64,000 bases of DNA from Balneola sp. GTDB taxonomy: Bacteria > Bacteroidota > Rhodothermia > Balneolales > Balneolaceae. The stretch is taken from contig NZQV01000010.1 of assembly GCA_002696035.1 (NCBI GenBank), forward strand, positions 248,001 through 312,000. The letters run 5' to 3'. Below the pieces are notes generated by a model, which was not told the origin of the DNA, did no database searches, and saw nothing but the letters and a program-made list of their open reading frames with translations. Positions 63,675 to 64,000 of this stretch are shown piece by piece; position 1 is the stretch's first letter; every line of letters starts with the position of its first letter. The translations under genes were made by a program, and so were the position numbers.

Positions 63675-64000
63675 ATGAAAAAATTATTATCAGTTATAGT
63701 GCTACTAATTGTGGCATCAAATTATGCATGGAGTCAGGATCTAAAGCTCAATGATCTTGAATATTTCGAGCGGCAAGGTGTCAATGTTCTTGTGTACAAT
63801 AATCTTTTTACCGGAGGTTTTAATGACGAGAAAAATGCCGGGATTGAGATCATTCATCACGGTGTGAGGACCGCACAGGGTGGAGTTGTTCGACTTTCAA
63901 ACACACCGGAGCAATGGGATCTTGTTCCTGCCATACCAACGCGAACAGTAGATCAAGAGTCGGGTTACATCGAGTCTTTGATCAGGTATGAAGAGTATGA
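63675..64000 (+). CDS. Secreted protein, N-terminal part (continues beyond window)
   Basis: 108 codons visible. Signal peptide MKKLLSVIVLLIVASNYAWS-Q, then 'LKLNDLEYFERQGVNVLVYN', 'GIEIIHHGVRTAQGGVVRL' and 'PEQWDLVPAIPTRTVDQESG'. This opening resembles the N-terminal domain of some secreted glycoside hydrolases of Bacteroidota from memory, but no catalytic part is visible. It has a 230-bp upstream gap shared with the divergent GS-like gene. Confidence 0.5.
   Translation, partial: MKKLLSVIVLLIVASNYAWSQDLKLNDLEYFERQGVNVLVYNNLFTGGFNDEKNAGIEIIHHGVRTAQGGVVRLSNTPEQWDLVPAIPTRTVDQESGYIESLIRYEEY

Noticed and set aside
1-64000. CRISPR arrays, tRNA or rRNA genes, insertion sequences
   Set aside because: None seen: no regularly spaced direct repeats, no transposase-like ORF, no tRNA-like cloverleaf noticed by eye. 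A tRNAscan or IS search could still find small items.

Overview
The window looks like a chromosome segment of a marine or halophilic member of the Balneolota (Balneola/Gracilimonas-type, Bacteroidota-Rhodothermota side). The evidence is two giant secreted proteins with 'NYPNPFNPTTNI'-type C-terminal sorting domains of the type IX secretion system (T9SS), several TAnnTTTG promoter-like boxes as in Bacteroidota, moderate G+C by eye, and protein sequences of that flavour (DUF5683, DUF4402, SPOR lipoprotein, HisKA_2 kinase). No rRNA, tRNA, CRISPR array or insertion sequence was seen. Genus-level assignment is inference. || Region 1 (1-17,450, all minus strand) is a cell-surface block. It holds a chaperone-usher fimbrial cluster: four DUF4402-type secreted subunits, a PapD-like chaperone and a GTG-started outer-membrane usher that runs off the left edge. 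Next is a three-gene operon resembling the minor pseudopilins PilV/PilW/PilX but without a prepilin cleavage site. Last are two giant paralogous T9SS substrates. The downstream giant is interrupted by one in-frame TGA exactly where its paralogue has Trp, which cuts off the sorting domain. || Region 2 (17,590-20,710, plus) is a complete dTDP-L-rhamnose operon (rfbA-rfbD-rfbC-rfbB), probably feeding surface polysaccharide. || Region 3 (20,800-39,020) is mostly housekeeping: EVE protein, two tiny coupled membrane proteins, alpha/beta hydrolase, a frameshifted CNNM/CorC protein, rmuC, mtgA, a GAF-PAS-PAS histidine kinase, an RluA-type pseudouridine synthase, uvrC, an ECF sigma factor with its likely anti-sigma, parA-parB-DUF5683-LOG, a TPR protein and transketolase. 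Two close DnaA-box matches sit in front of parA. || Region 4 (39,085-44,273, minus) is a deoxyribose-phosphate aldolase operon. It has a complete aldehyde dehydrogenase and a second ALDH-like protein that lacks the catalytic half (like a split ALDH16), followed by a SPOR lipoprotein and a SpoIIE-type phosphatase. || Region 5 (44,468-60,050) holds DUF1761, a PAS kinase, a CPA2 antiporter, an S9 peptidase with TspO, ssb, a GldE/CorC-like protein with murB, an M48 lipoprotein protease, a porin-like protein with the ammonium transporter, and purB. || Region 6 (60,170-63,438, minus) is a tightly coupled operon of a glutamine-synthetase-family ligase, an APH/choline-kinase-like phosphotransferase and a class IIA HAD protein with an altered catalytic motif; its pathway is not obvious. 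A secreted protein begins at 63,675 and leaves the window.
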